The notes under the pieces were generated by a model, which saw only the letters and a list, made by a program, of their open reading frames with translations, had not been told where the DNA came from and did not search any database. A program made the translations under genes and the position numbers. Below are positions 6,495 through 13,739 of a stretch of DNA of 22,828 nt, one piece after another (positions within the stretch are counted from its first letter, which is position 1; each line of letters begins with the position of its first letter). The DNA is from CAYZEE01 sp964477485 (GTDB lineage: Bacteria; Patescibacteriota; Microgenomatia; Levybacterales; UBA12049). The stretch lies in assembly GCA_964477485.1 (NCBI GenBank), contig CAYZEE010000015.1:1-22828 (forward strand), given 5' to 3'.

Positions 6495-7781
6495 CTATTT
6501 TACGAATGAATCATAACTTCGCATCACAAGCTGTGCCTCAATCGCTTTAATGGTCTCAAGAATTACCTCAACAACTATCAAAATTCCTGTTCCTCCCAAC
6601 AAAAGATTTTGTATGTTTGTGAAACTTCTTGCAATAGTTGGAAAAATAGCTATTATACCCAAAAAAATTGCGCCGGCCAAGGTTATTCTTGTCAGAATAT
6701 AGTTCAAATAATTCGCTGTTGGAGTACCGGGTCTTATTCCCGGTATAAATCCGCCATATTTTTGAATCTCTTCAGCAATTTTCTTGGGGTTAAAAATTAC
6801 AGCAGTGTAAAAGTATGTAAAACCAACAACTAAAAGAAAGTATAAGCCGTTGTAAAGTATTCCTGAAGGATTAAACCAGACAGAAGCAGTGATTGCAATA
6901 TTATGCAAAGCTATATTTTTTGATGCAGACAAGTAATTTGCTATAAGTGATGGGAGAAGGACTAGGGATACAGCGAAAATAATTGGAATAACGCCTGCCT
7001 GATTTAGGCGTAGCGGCAAATGAGTAGATTGTCCTCCGTACATTTTGTTCCCTCTAACTCTTTTTGCATAATAAACAGTTATTTGTCTCGTTGCTTCATT
7101 TATAACTACTATGGATGCGATCACAACAACTGCCATAATTAAAAATACGATTATGTTTGTAAGATTCTCTGCTGTTATTGTTGTGACTGTCTGGCCAAAA
7201 GCTACCGGCAACCTTCCTACGATACCTGCAAAAATAAGAATAGATATGCCATTTCCGATTCCTTTTTCTGAAATAAGTTCTCCTAGCCACATCAAAAGCA
7301 TGGTTCCGGCAATCATAGTAACAATAAAAGCTATTAGATTTAGTGGTGCAAGAAGGGAAATAATATTCTGGCTTCTAAGTAAAGCGTACATTCCGACGGC
7401 TTGTAGGGCGGCAAGGGGAACAGTCAGTATTCTTGTATATTGATTGATTTTTTGCTGACCGCTCTCTCCTTCCTTTGACAATTCTTCAAGTTTTGGAAAA
7501 ACAAGTGTTAAAAGCTGAAGAATTATGGAAGCATTAATATATGGATTAAGTCCTAAAGCCATCACGGAAAAGTTAGCAAGAGTGCCCCCCGAAAAGATGT
7601 CCAAAAGTCCTAAGAACTGGTTTTGAGCAAAGAGGGCTTTAAGCTGGGCATGATTTACGCCTGGAACTGGAATATGTGCAAAAATTCTAAACACCACAAA
7701 AATTAATGCCGTAAACAAAAGTTTGCGTCTCACATCTGGAGCTGACATAGCATTTCTAAAAACATTCAGAACTGAATTCAT
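6495..7781 (-). CDS. secY: Preprotein translocase subunit SecY
   Basis: Channel-forming subunit of the SecYEG translocon in the inner membrane. At 428 residues it has about ten hydrophobic membrane segments. The N-terminal part has RRKLLFTALIFVVFRIFAHI, the plug region follows with DIFSGGTLANFSVMALGLNPYI, then QYTRILTV, and SEKGIGNGISILIFAGI. The TM6-7 cytoplasmic loop carries RQITVYYAKR and the C-terminal part has GFIPGIRPGTPTANYL. A GAGGAG Shine-Dalgarno motif precedes its ATG, within 8 bp of rplO. The gene closes the spc block as in most bacteria. Confidence 0.97.
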   Translation of the reverse strand: MNSVLNVFRNAMSAPDVRRKLLFTALIFVVFRIFAHIPVPGVNHAQLKALFAQNQFLGLLDIFSGGTLANFSVMALGLNPYINASIILQLLTLVFPKLEELSKEGESGQQKINQYTRILTVPLAALQAVGMYALLRSQNIISLLAPLNLIAFIVTMIAGTMLLMWLGELISEKGIGNGISILIFAGIVGRLPVAFGQTVTTITAENLTNIIVFLIMAVVVIASIVVINEATRQITVYYAKRVRGNKMYGGQSTHLPLRLNQAGVIPIIFAVSLVLLPSLIANYLSASKNIALHNIAITASVWFNPSGILYNGLYFLLVVGFTYFYTAVIFNPKKIAEEIQKYGGFIPGIRPGTPTANYLNYILTRITLAGAIFLGIIAIFPTIARSFTNIQNLLLGGTGILIVVEVILETIKAIEAQLVMRSYDSFVK

Positions 7782-7788
7782 GCTCTCC

Positions 7789-8232
7789 TCAGTCGTTTTC
7801 GACGTGGCCTCCCGCTTTTTTAACCTTCAAAGCTGCTCCTTTTGATATAGGCAATTTAATAGTGAGTGGCACGTTTAACTCTCCTTCTCCCAAAATCTTG
7901 ACCCCATACATCTTAGCATCTTTCTCGTCTACAATACGCTTTTTAACCAAAGCATTAACATCAAGCACGGTATTCTTTTCAAAAAGATTGAGAGCCTTCA
8001 CGTTTATGACAATCGGCTTTTTCCTAAAAACCTTATTCTTTCCTTTTCCTCTCCTAAATGGAAGTCTTTTGATAAGGGGGAGGGCTCCTCCTTCAAAATA
8101 AAGAGGGATTTTACCTCTTGCTTTTTGACCTTTTGTTCCTCGTCCACTGGTCTTCACACGACCTGTTCCATGTCCTTGCCCCAGGCGCCTTTTGCCTCTT
8201 CTTGTTGTCTTTTCGAGTTTATTTAGCTCCAT
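7789..8232 (-). CDS. rplO: 50S ribosomal protein L15 (uL15)
   Basis: Late-assembly 50S protein. The N-terminal extension LEKTTRRGKRRLGQGHGTG and RGTKGQKARG is diagnostic, followed by FEGGALPLIKRLPFRRG and the C-terminal LTIKLPISKGAALKVKKAGG. Length 147 is normal. It overlaps rpsE by 14 bp; in most bacteria rpmD (L30) would sit between them, so its absence here is direct. Confidence 0.96.
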   Translation of the reverse strand: MELNKLEKTTRRGKRRLGQGHGTGRVKTSGRGTKGQKARGKIPLYFEGGALPLIKRLPFRRGKGKNKVFRKKPIVINVKALNLFEKNTVLDVNALVKKRIVDEKDAKMYGVKILGEGELNVPLTIKLPISKGAALKVKKAGGHVEND

Positions 8233-8719
8233 TGAATTTCTTAACCTCCTTAATTTTCCTATTATTTTCCGCTATCTTTTTTAGCGCCTCAAGTGCTGCG
8301 TAAACATTGCTTGCCTGATTGCTCGTACCAAGAACTTTTGATGAGATATTTTCTATTCCCGCTGCTGTAACCACACTTCTAACCGCTCCTCCTGCAATTA
8401 CTCCACTTCCACGGGGTGCTGGTTTGAGTATTAGTTTTGCCGCTCCTAATTTAATTCTTATCTGAAATGGTATTGTTCTGCCTTTAATCGGGACTTCTAT
8501 CATATGCTTTTGAGCCTTTGCAATCCCTTTTTTGATTGCAATTGCCACATCAGGAGCTTTGCCAAGACCTACTCCCACTTTTCCTTTTTTGTCTCCAACG
8601 ACCATCAACGCAGAAAATCCAATCTTATTGCCTCCTTTTGTTTTCTTAGAAACCCTATTAATCTGGATTATCTTTTCCTCAAAGCCAGTTTCTGTCTGTA
8701 CCTGATTGAAATTTGCCAT
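8219..8719 (-). CDS. rpsE: 30S ribosomal protein S5 (uS5)
   Basis: Small-subunit protein at the mRNA entry site, involved in accuracy and mRNA unwinding. The dsRBD-like N-terminal domain shows EEKIIQINRVSKKTKGGNKI and FSALMVVGDKKGKVGVGLGK, and the C-terminal domain shows PAPRGSGVIAGGAVRSVV and EALKKIAENNRKI. 166 residues is usual. It shares TAATG with the end of rplR and has a GGAGGG motif upstream inside rplR. Confidence 0.97.
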   Translation of the reverse strand: MANFNQVQTETGFEEKIIQINRVSKKTKGGNKIGFSALMVVGDKKGKVGVGLGKAPDVAIAIKKGIAKAQKHMIEVPIKGRTIPFQIRIKLGAAKLILKPAPRGSGVIAGGAVRSVVTAAGIENISSKVLGTSNQASNVYAALEALKKIAENNRKIKEVKKFNGAK

Positions 8720-9057
8720 TAAAACTTTAACCCTCCTTCCCGCGCTCCTTCTGCAAGCGCCTGTACTCTGCCATGATAAGCATAACTTCCTCTGTCAAAA
8801 ACTACCGTATTAATTTTTTTTGTTTTTGCTTGTTTGGCTAAAATAATACCAAGCGCTTTAGCTCTCTCTGTTTTAGTCTTAAGAGTTTTATTATCAAGCT
8901 CCTTCTCTGACAGTTCTATGATAGTTTGCCCTTTATCATCATCTATAAGCTGGGCATAAATAAACCTATTTGATCTAAAGACCGAAAGTCTTGGTCTCTG
9001 CCTAGTTCCTTTGATTTTTGATCGAACTCTAATTTGTCTTTTTATTTTCTTTTCCAT
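8719..9057 (-). CDS. rplR: 50S ribosomal protein L18 (uL18)
   Basis: 5S rRNA-binding protein of the central protuberance, working with L5. The 112-residue sequence has RQIRVRSKIKGTRQRPRLSV, FRSNRFIYAQLIDDDKG, and the C-terminal FDRGSYAYHGRVQALAEGAR, ending GLKF, all standard. It lies 10 bp downstream of rplF and overlaps the rpsE start by one base. Confidence 0.96.
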   Translation of the reverse strand: MEKKIKRQIRVRSKIKGTRQRPRLSVFRSNRFIYAQLIDDDKGQTIIELSEKELDNKTLKTKTERAKALGIILAKQAKTKKINTVVFDRGSYAYHGRVQALAEGAREGGLKF

Positions 9058-9067
9058 AAATCCTAAT

Positions 9068-9619
9068 CTATTTTGCTCCTACTGCTTTTACCGCCTTACC
9101 GGCTTTTCTTCTTATTTTTTCTCCCTTGTATTTAATTCCTTTACCTTTATACGGCTCGGGCGGACGAATGGCTCTTATTCTAGAAGCCACGTTTCCAACC
9201 AATTCTTTATCTATGCCGGAGACAACAATAGTATTTTCTGAAACGGAAAATTTTATGCCAGGAACAGATGCTATTTTAACAGGGTGGGAAAATCCGACAA
9301 GAAGCATAAGATCTTCTCCTGACATCTGTGCTCTATATCCAACACCTGAAAGCTCGAGTCTTTTTTCAAAACCCGTAAACACACCTATTATCATGTTCTG
9401 AATAACTGACCTTGTCAAACCAAACAACGGCTTAGTGTTGTCATCATTCTTTTTCTTCTGTCCGACCTGAATCTTGTTATCAGCAACCTCAACAGTTATT
9501 CCGCTTGGTATCTTAAAAGAAAGCGACCCTTTTGGACCATTAACCTTAACTTCGTGGTCTTCTAAGACTACCGAGATTCCTTCTTTTATTTCTATGATTT
9601 TTTTACCAATCTTTGACAT
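9068..9619 (-). CDS. rplF: 50S ribosomal protein L6 (uL6)
   Basis: Two-domain protein near the factor-binding site. It starts MSKIGKKIIEIKEGISVVLE and includes NGPKGSLSFKIP, RSVIQNMIIGVFTGFEKRLE, VGYRAQM, VGFSHPVKI and the C-terminal IRAIRPPEPYKGKGIKY. The length of 183 is near the usual 178. The 25-bp spacer before it holds a small inverted repeat, AGCTT-ACC-AAGCT (9634-9646). Confidence 0.96.
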   Translation of the reverse strand: MSKIGKKIIEIKEGISVVLEDHEVKVNGPKGSLSFKIPSGITVEVADNKIQVGQKKKNDDNTKPLFGLTRSVIQNMIIGVFTGFEKRLELSGVGYRAQMSGEDLMLLVGFSHPVKIASVPGIKFSVSENTIVVSGIDKELVGNVASRIRAIRPPEPYKGKGIKYKGEKIRRKAGKAVKAVGAK

Positions 9620-9633
9620 AATTATTTATAGTA

Positions 9634-9646
9634 AGCTTACCAAGCT
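9634..9646 (-). promoter_or_regulatory. Small hairpin upstream of rplF
   Basis: AGCTT and AAGCT form a 5-bp stem with a 3-nt loop in the rpsH-rplF gap, 14 bases before the rplF start. It overlaps a 10-bp palindrome (GTAAGCTTAC, 9631-9640). The stem is short and the site may be incidental. Confidence 0.25.
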
Positions 9647-10037
9647 ACCAGATTTTAAATAAAATTTCTCCTCCGATTTTTTTCTTATAAGCCTCTTTTC
9701 CTGTCATAATCCCTTTATTCGTTGATAGAATTATCGTAAACATACCACGGTTTTTTGGATCATTTATATTCTTAGATGGTGAGTAAATTCTTAAAGATGG
9801 CTTTGAGACTATCTCAACATCAGTTAGAACTGGAGTCGTATTTATGTAGGCTATCTTAATAGCCAATATCTTTCTTTTGCCAAGTTTTTGCTCTTGGACA
9901 TCTTCCAAAAATCCCTCCCCGATCAAAACCCTAGCGATTTCTTTGCTTATACGGGCATAAGGCAAAGAAACTTCTTTTCTTCTTGAAAGCGCCGCATTTT
10001 TGATTCTAATAATAAAATCAGAAACTGTGTGATTCAT
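9645..10037 (-). CDS. rpsH: 30S ribosomal protein S8 (uS8)
   Basis: Primary 16S rRNA-binding protein; in E. coli it represses the spc operon. The 130 residues begin NHTVSDFIIRIKNAALSRR, followed by PYARISKEIARVLIGEGFL, KPSLRIYSPSKNI and the C-terminal STNKGIMTGKEAYKKKIGGE. The order rpsN-rpsH-rplF is canonical. No E. coli-like S8 site was searched for beyond inspection. Confidence 0.96.
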   Translation of the reverse strand: MNHTVSDFIIRIKNAALSRRKEVSLPYARISKEIARVLIGEGFLEDVQEQKLGKRKILAIKIAYINTTPVLTDVEIVSKPSLRIYSPSKNINDPKNRGMFTIILSTNKGIMTGKEAYKKKIGGEILFKIW

Positions 10038-10052
10038 AGTTTTATAAATTTA

Positions 10053-10238
10053 CTACCAAGTCGATTTAATAACGCCTGGCAATTCTCCTTTTTGGGCAAG
10101 CTCTCTAAAACATATACGACATAAACCAAAACGTCTCATATAAGAACGCGCTCTTCCGCAAATATTGCATCTATTACGCTGCCTTGTACTGTATTTCTGT
10201 TTTTTCTTAAATTTTACAATATCAGACACTTTAGCCAT
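10053..10238 (-). CDS. rpsN: 30S ribosomal protein S14, zinc-binding type (uS14)
   Basis: Short C+ form of S14, 61 residues, in the head of the 30S subunit. Zinc ligands are Cys24, Cys27, Cys40 and Cys43 (RCNICGRAR and GLCRICFRELA). It ends GELPGVIKSTW, the usual Trp terminus. The longer zinc-free S14 is absent from this cluster. Confidence 0.96.
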   Translation of the reverse strand: MAKVSDIVKFKKKQKYSTRQRNRCNICGRARSYMRRFGLCRICFRELAQKGELPGVIKSTW

Positions 10239-10262
10239 AAATCCTCTGCGAATTTGGTATCT

Positions 10263-10820
10263 TTATTTATTTTCCTTTCTGAAAGGCATTCCTAATGCCG
10301 AGAGCAGGGCAAATCCCTCTTCATCATTTTTCGCTGTCGTTGCAATCGTTATCTCAAGTCCCTGTCTGGCAAGAGCCTGATCCATCCTGCCAAGATCAAT
10401 TTCCGGAAAAATACTATACTCATTAAATCCTAAAGTATAATTCCCCCGTCCATCAAAACTTTCTCTCCTCACTCCATGAAAATCCCTAAGCCTTGGCAAA
10501 ACAATATCTACCAGTTTTTCAAAAAAATCATACATTCTTTTGTTACGCAGTGTAATCATAACTCCTATCTTATCTCCCTGTCTAAGTTTAAAGGAAGCTA
10601 TTGATTTGCGAGCCGCAGTTACTTTGGGCTTTTGTCCGGTAATCTGGGCAAGCGTATCAAGCGCAGCTTCCAAACTCTTTTTATCGCCTGGCGCATTCTT
10701 AATTCCCACGTTGACCACAATCTTAGAAAGAGCAGGGACACCCGCTTTATTTTTGATAGACAGCTTATTCTGTAATTCTGATATAATTTTTTCTTTAAAT
10801 CTTTTTCTTAAATCTGCCAT
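10263..10820 (-). CDS. rplE: 50S ribosomal protein L5 (uL5)
   Basis: 5S rRNA-binding protein contacting P-site tRNA. Motifs: PALSKIVVNVGIKNAPGDKK, ITGQKPKVTAARKSIASFKL, GVMITLRNKRMYDFFEKLV, LPRLRDFHGVRRESFDGRGN, YTLGFNEYSIFPEID, and the C-terminal EEGFALLSALGMPF. I choose the ATG at 10820 (185 residues, MADLRKRFKEKI), which fits the family N-terminus, clears the rplX stop by 4 bp and has GGGAG about 10 bases upstream. A longer in-frame start at 10889 would overlap rplX by 65 bp and add 23 unusual residues. Confidence 0.94.
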   Translation of the reverse strand: MADLRKRFKEKIISELQNKLSIKNKAGVPALSKIVVNVGIKNAPGDKKSLEAALDTLAQITGQKPKVTAARKSIASFKLRQGDKIGVMITLRNKRMYDFFEKLVDIVLPRLRDFHGVRRESFDGRGNYTLGFNEYSIFPEIDLGRMDQALARQGLEITIATTAKNDEEGFALLSALGMPFRKENK

Positions 10821-10824
10821 ATAT

Positions 10825-11130
10825 TTATAACGCTCCCTGACATTTTCTGCATATTCTTCTTTTTTCTTTATTCTCGATTTTAAAACCAATACGGGTTTTT
10901 AAATGGCACTTCGGACAAATGAGCATGGCATTTGATTCCGGCATTGGCAGAGTCAAAGAAATAATCTCAGAAGGCTGGTTTTGCGACCTTGCCTTAAGAT
11001 GTCTCTTGTATTGGTTTATGCCATTAACAATAATGGAATTTTTCTTGGGAAAAACCTTTTCTACTTTTCCGGTTTTACCTTTATCTTTTCCTTTTATTAT
11101 TTTCACTTCATCACCCTTTTTTAATTTCAT
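10825..11130 (-). CDS. rplX: 50S ribosomal protein L24 with zinc ribbon (uL24)
   Basis: Assembly initiator protein near the tunnel exit. The KOW motif is KKGDEVKIIKGKDKGKTGKV at residues 4-23, followed by INQYKRHLKARSQ. The C-terminal part carries ICPKC (Cys72, Cys75) and ICRKC (Cys94, Cys97), a zinc ribbon seen in many non-proteobacterial L24 proteins. Total 101 residues. A strong AGGAGG Shine-Dalgarno motif lies 4 bases before the ATG, which shows the ribosomes here can use that signal. Confidence 0.96.
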   Translation of the reverse strand: MKLKKGDEVKIIKGKDKGKTGKVEKVFPKKNSIIVNGINQYKRHLKARSQNQPSEIISLTLPMPESNAMLICPKCHLKTRIGFKIENKEKRRICRKCQGAL

Positions 11131-11139
11131 ATTACCTCC

Positions 11140-11514
11140 TTAAACTACCTCCTCTGCCATGCTGGCAATTTTCATAAAACCCTTGTCTTTCACTTCTCTG
11201 GCAACCGGTCCAAAGATTCTTGTCGCTTTCGGGTTTTTGTCTTTCATATTATCAATAATTACTGCCGCATTGTCAGAAAATCTAATATAAGACCCATCCT
11301 CCCTGCCATGTTCTTTTTTTGTTCTTATGAGTACCGCTTTTACGATTTCACTTTCCTTAACTTGGCCGCCCGGCGTTGCTTTTTTGACAACGCAGGTTAA
11401 AATATCGCCAATATATCCATATTTTCTTTTCGACCCTCCAAAAATATGAATAACCATAAGCTGCTTTGCTCCCGAATTGTCTGCGACATTAAGTATACTT
11501 CTATGTTGCACCAT
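11140..11514 (-). CDS. rplN: 50S ribosomal protein L14 (uL14)
   Basis: Intersubunit-bridge protein and silencing-factor binding site. It has 124 residues starting MVQHRSILNVADNSGAKQLM, followed by YGYIGDILTCVVKKATPGGQ, KAVLIRTKKEHGREDGSYI, DNAAVIID and GTRIFGP-type ATRIFGPVAREVKDKGFMKI. The ATG overlaps the rpsQ stop by one base (TAATG). Confidence 0.97.
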   Translation of the reverse strand: MVQHRSILNVADNSGAKQLMVIHIFGGSKRKYGYIGDILTCVVKKATPGGQVKESEIVKAVLIRTKKEHGREDGSYIRFSDNAAVIIDNMKDKNPKATRIFGPVAREVKDKGFMKIASMAEEVV

Positions 11515-11747
11515 TATTTTATAACCTCCGTTATTTTAAGATGCTTATCTTTTGAGATTGGTCGGGTTTCTATAATTCTTACTTTGTCTCCCTGCCTAAC
11601 ATCAAAACCTCCTGTATCCACCTTGTACTTCTTACTTCTTTTAAGAAGTTTCTTATAAATGGGATGAGGTTTTCTTCTAACAACCTCCACCACTGCTGTT
11701 TTTTGCATTTTCAAAGATACTATTTTACCTTCAAATATTTTTGACAT
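11514..11747 (-). CDS. rpsQ: 30S ribosomal protein S17 (uS17)
   Basis: OB-fold protein binding the 5' domain of 16S rRNA. The 77 residues include FEGKIVSLKMQKTAVVEVVR, PIYKKLLKRSKKYKVD and FDVRQGDKVRIIETRPISKD, all characteristic. It overlaps the end of rpmC by 17 bp and is coupled to rplN by TAATG. Confidence 0.96.
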   Translation of the reverse strand: MSKIFEGKIVSLKMQKTAVVEVVRRKPHPIYKKLLKRSKKYKVDTGGFDVRQGDKVRIIETRPISKDKHLKITEVIK

Positions 11748-11949
11748 TTTTGGACAACTCCTTTTCTCTTAAAATAGTCAGTATTCTTGAAATATTTTTT
11801 TTCTTATGAAAAATCGACCTTGTGTTCTTAAGCTTTCCCGCTGCCAAATCTTGGGAAAGCTGGAAAAGTTCATTTCTTTTTTCTTCCAGCATTTTTCTAA
11901 GTTCCTGAACGGTTTTTGTAAAAAGTTCTTCTTTTTCTTTCTTTTTCAT
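11731..11949 (-). CDS. rpmC: 50S ribosomal protein L29 (uL29)
   Basis: Small helical-hairpin protein at the tunnel exit, part of the docking site for nascent-chain factors. Of 72 residues the motif core is LRKMLEEKRNELFQLSQDLA and the second helix is KKKNISRILTILREKEL. The usual basic signature between helices is present as GKLKNTRSIFHKKK. It is 7 bp from rplP. Confidence 0.94.
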   Translation of the reverse strand: MKKKEKEELFTKTVQELRKMLEEKRNELFQLSQDLAAGKLKNTRSIFHKKKNISRILTILREKELSKNVKNI

Positions 11950-11956
11950 AATTTTA

Positions 11957-12370
11957 TTAACTTCCGATTTTCTCGACTATTTTTGTCTTGACCGGCAGTT
12001 TGTATGATGCAAGACGTAGGGCTGCATGAGCCGCGTCTCTTGATACGCCTCCCATTTCAAACAGAATCCTGCCCGGTAAAACCTTCACTGCATATTCATA
12101 AACGTCTCCTTTGCCTCCACCCATTCTTGTTTCAGCAGGTTTTTTTGTAATAGGTTTGTCAGGAAAAATTCTAATCCAGACCCTTCCTCCTCTTTGAATA
12201 TAATGCGTAATCGCGCGTCTTGCCGCTTCAATTTGCCTACTGGTAACAAGAGACCTTTCCTGCGCTAAGAGACCGTAGTCTCCAAAAGCAAGTTTATTTC
12301 CACGTCCTGCCTGACCTTTCATTCTACCTCTCTGTTGTTTTCTGTATTTCACTCTTCTTGGTACTAACAT
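11957..12370 (-). CDS. rplP: 50S ribosomal protein L16 (uL16)
   Basis: Late 50S protein placing tRNA in the A and P sites. It begins MLVPRRVKYRKQQRGRMKG and contains GNKLAFGDYGLLAQERSLVT, RQIEAARRAITHYIQRGG, RIFPDKPITKKPAETRMGGG, and the C-terminal LFEMGGVSRDAAHAALRLAS. The 137-residue length is typical. It starts one base after the rpsC stop. Confidence 0.97.
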   Translation of the reverse strand: MLVPRRVKYRKQQRGRMKGQAGRGNKLAFGDYGLLAQERSLVTSRQIEAARRAITHYIQRGGRVWIRIFPDKPITKKPAETRMGGGKGDVYEYAVKVLPGRILFEMGGVSRDAAHAALRLASYKLPVKTKIVEKIGS

Positions 12371-12371
12371 A

Positions 12372-13016
12372 TTATTTTCCCTCCGGCTTGTTTATCCATA
12401 CTTTAACACCTATATAACCTCTTTTAGTAAGAGACGGAACACTCGCATAGCCAATATTTGCTCTTATCGTTGAGAGCGGAACTTTACCTTGCTGAGACTT
12501 TTCTGTTCTGTGAATCTCAGCTCCCCCTATCCTGCCTGACAATACTATCCTTACTCCTTTTCCCCCGGAAGCCATGACTTTTGAGATTGCTTGTTTTGTC
12601 ACACGCTTTGCCGGTAAGCGTTTAGCGAGCTGATCCGAAATATTTTTTGCCACTAAATATGCATCGAGATTTGGTTCTTTAATAGGCTCTATTCTAATAT
12701 CAAGTTTTGAAGCATTTTTTGCATTCGATTTTGAAAGAATAGAAAGTAAAAATTTCCTAAGCTCTTCCATTCCGGTTCCTGCCCGACCAATCACCATTCC
12801 GGGACGCAGAACATAAATAATAAGTCTAATGCTGTTAATAGACCTCTCAATTTCTATATTTGAAACGCCGGCTGCCTCAAGCCTTTTCATAAGAACTCGT
12901 CTAAATTTATAGTCTTCAAGCACCATATCTTTATATCTTTTGTCCTCAAACCAGCGGCTGCTCCAGCTATAGATTGTTCCTAGTCTTAATAATTTTGGAT
13001 TAACTTTCTGTCCCAT
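12372..13016 (-). CDS. rpsC: 30S ribosomal protein S3 (uS3)
   Basis: Head protein lining the mRNA entry tunnel. It begins MGQKVNPKLLRLG, then YSWSSRWFEDKRY; the KH domain has RPGMVIGRAGTGMEELRKFL; the C-terminal domain has KVMASGGKGVRIVLSGRIGG, HRTEKSQQGKVPLSTIRANI and GVKVWINKPE. At 214 residues it is a normal short S3. Confidence 0.97.
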   Translation of the reverse strand: MGQKVNPKLLRLGTIYSWSSRWFEDKRYKDMVLEDYKFRRVLMKRLEAAGVSNIEIERSINSIRLIIYVLRPGMVIGRAGTGMEELRKFLLSILSKSNAKNASKLDIRIEPIKEPNLDAYLVAKNISDQLAKRLPAKRVTKQAISKVMASGGKGVRIVLSGRIGGAEIHRTEKSQQGKVPLSTIRANIGYASVPSLTKRGYIGVKVWINKPEGK

Positions 13017-13050
13017 ATCCCGAAAATCTCTAAATCCTAATTTCCAAACA

Positions 13051-13401
13051 TTAGATTAATTTAGACCCTCCTTTTTCTTCAAGTACTATTCTTATATTAC
13101 TGCTTCTTTTTTTATATGGATGCACTCTTCCCCGCGTTGACGGACGATATCTTTTAAGAGAAGGGCCTTGGGTTACCTCGATGCTTTTTATGACAAGCTC
13201 TTCTCTCTTTGCTCCTTTATTTAGAGCGTTTGCAACTCCGCTCTTTAAAGTTTTTAAAATATCAGTTGCTCCTCTTTTCTTTATTAAAGATAAAGAATTT
13301 AGTACAGCATCAAGAGAGGACTTTTCCCTAACTGATGAGGCGATTAATCCTATTTTTCTTGGCGCTATTTTAACTGATCTTGAAACTGATATATATTCCA
13401 T
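13051..13401 (-). CDS. rplV: 50S ribosomal protein L22 (uL22)
   Basis: Protein whose extended loop lines the exit tunnel and helps form its constriction. It starts MEYISVSRSVKIAPRKIGL, includes VLNSLSLIKKRGATDILKTL, and its loop ends QGPSLKRYRPSTRGRVHPYK followed by KRSSNIRIVLEEK. The 116 residues are usual. A perfect 10-bp inverted repeat lies between the rpsS stop and this start. Confidence 0.96.
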   Translation of the reverse strand: MEYISVSRSVKIAPRKIGLIASSVREKSSLDAVLNSLSLIKKRGATDILKTLKSGVANALNKGAKREELVIKSIEVTQGPSLKRYRPSTRGRVHPYKKRSSNIRIVLEEKGGSKLI

Positions 13402-13409
13402 ATTCTTTT

Positions 13410-13443
13410 TAGCGTTTAATTCTAAACTATACGTTAAACGCTA
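13410..13443 (-). promoter_or_regulatory. Perfect 10-bp hairpin in the rpsS-rplV spacer
   Basis: TAGCGTTTAA (13443-13434 on the minus strand) and TTAAACGCTA (13419-13410) are exact inverted repeats with a 14-nt loop. The stem ends 8 bases before the rplV ATG. It is not followed by a T run, so it is not an obvious terminator; an RNA processing site or a translational control element is possible. Confidence 0.45.
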
Positions 13444-13454
13444 TTCTCTATGCA

Positions 13455-13739
13455 TTATGTTTTTGATATCTCCCTTGCGACTACTCTTCCGTGACTTCTA
13501 AATATTCTGGTTGGCGCAAATTCTCCAAGCCTGTGACCAACCATTCCCTCAACAACATAAACATTTATAAAATTTTTGCCATTGTGAACAGCAAAAGTGT
13601 GTCCTACGAACTCAGGCGGAATCTGGCATGCCCTTGCCCATGTTTTAATAGGAGACTTGGCCCCTCCTGATTTTTGCATCATTACTTTTTTTAATAACTT
13701 TTGATCAATATATGGTCCTTTTTTACTAGATCTGCTCAT
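13455..13739 (-). CDS. rpsS: 30S ribosomal protein S19 (uS19)
   Basis: Head protein contacting 23S rRNA through an intersubunit bridge. Its 94 residues begin MSRSSKKGPYIDQKLLKKV and contain IKTWARACQIPPEFVGHTFA, VHNGKNFINVYV, and MVGHRLGEFAPTRIFRSHG, diagnostic for S19. It is coupled to rplB by TAATG. Confidence 0.97.
   Translation of the reverse strand: MSRSSKKGPYIDQKLLKKVMMQKSGGAKSPIKTWARACQIPPEFVGHTFAVHNGKNFINVYVVEGMVGHRLGEFAPTRIFRSHGRVVAREISKT

Noticed and set aside
10821..10889. Longer start for rplE (L5)
   Set aside because: It would overlap rplX by 65 bp and add residues not seen in L5; the ATG at 10820 fits better.
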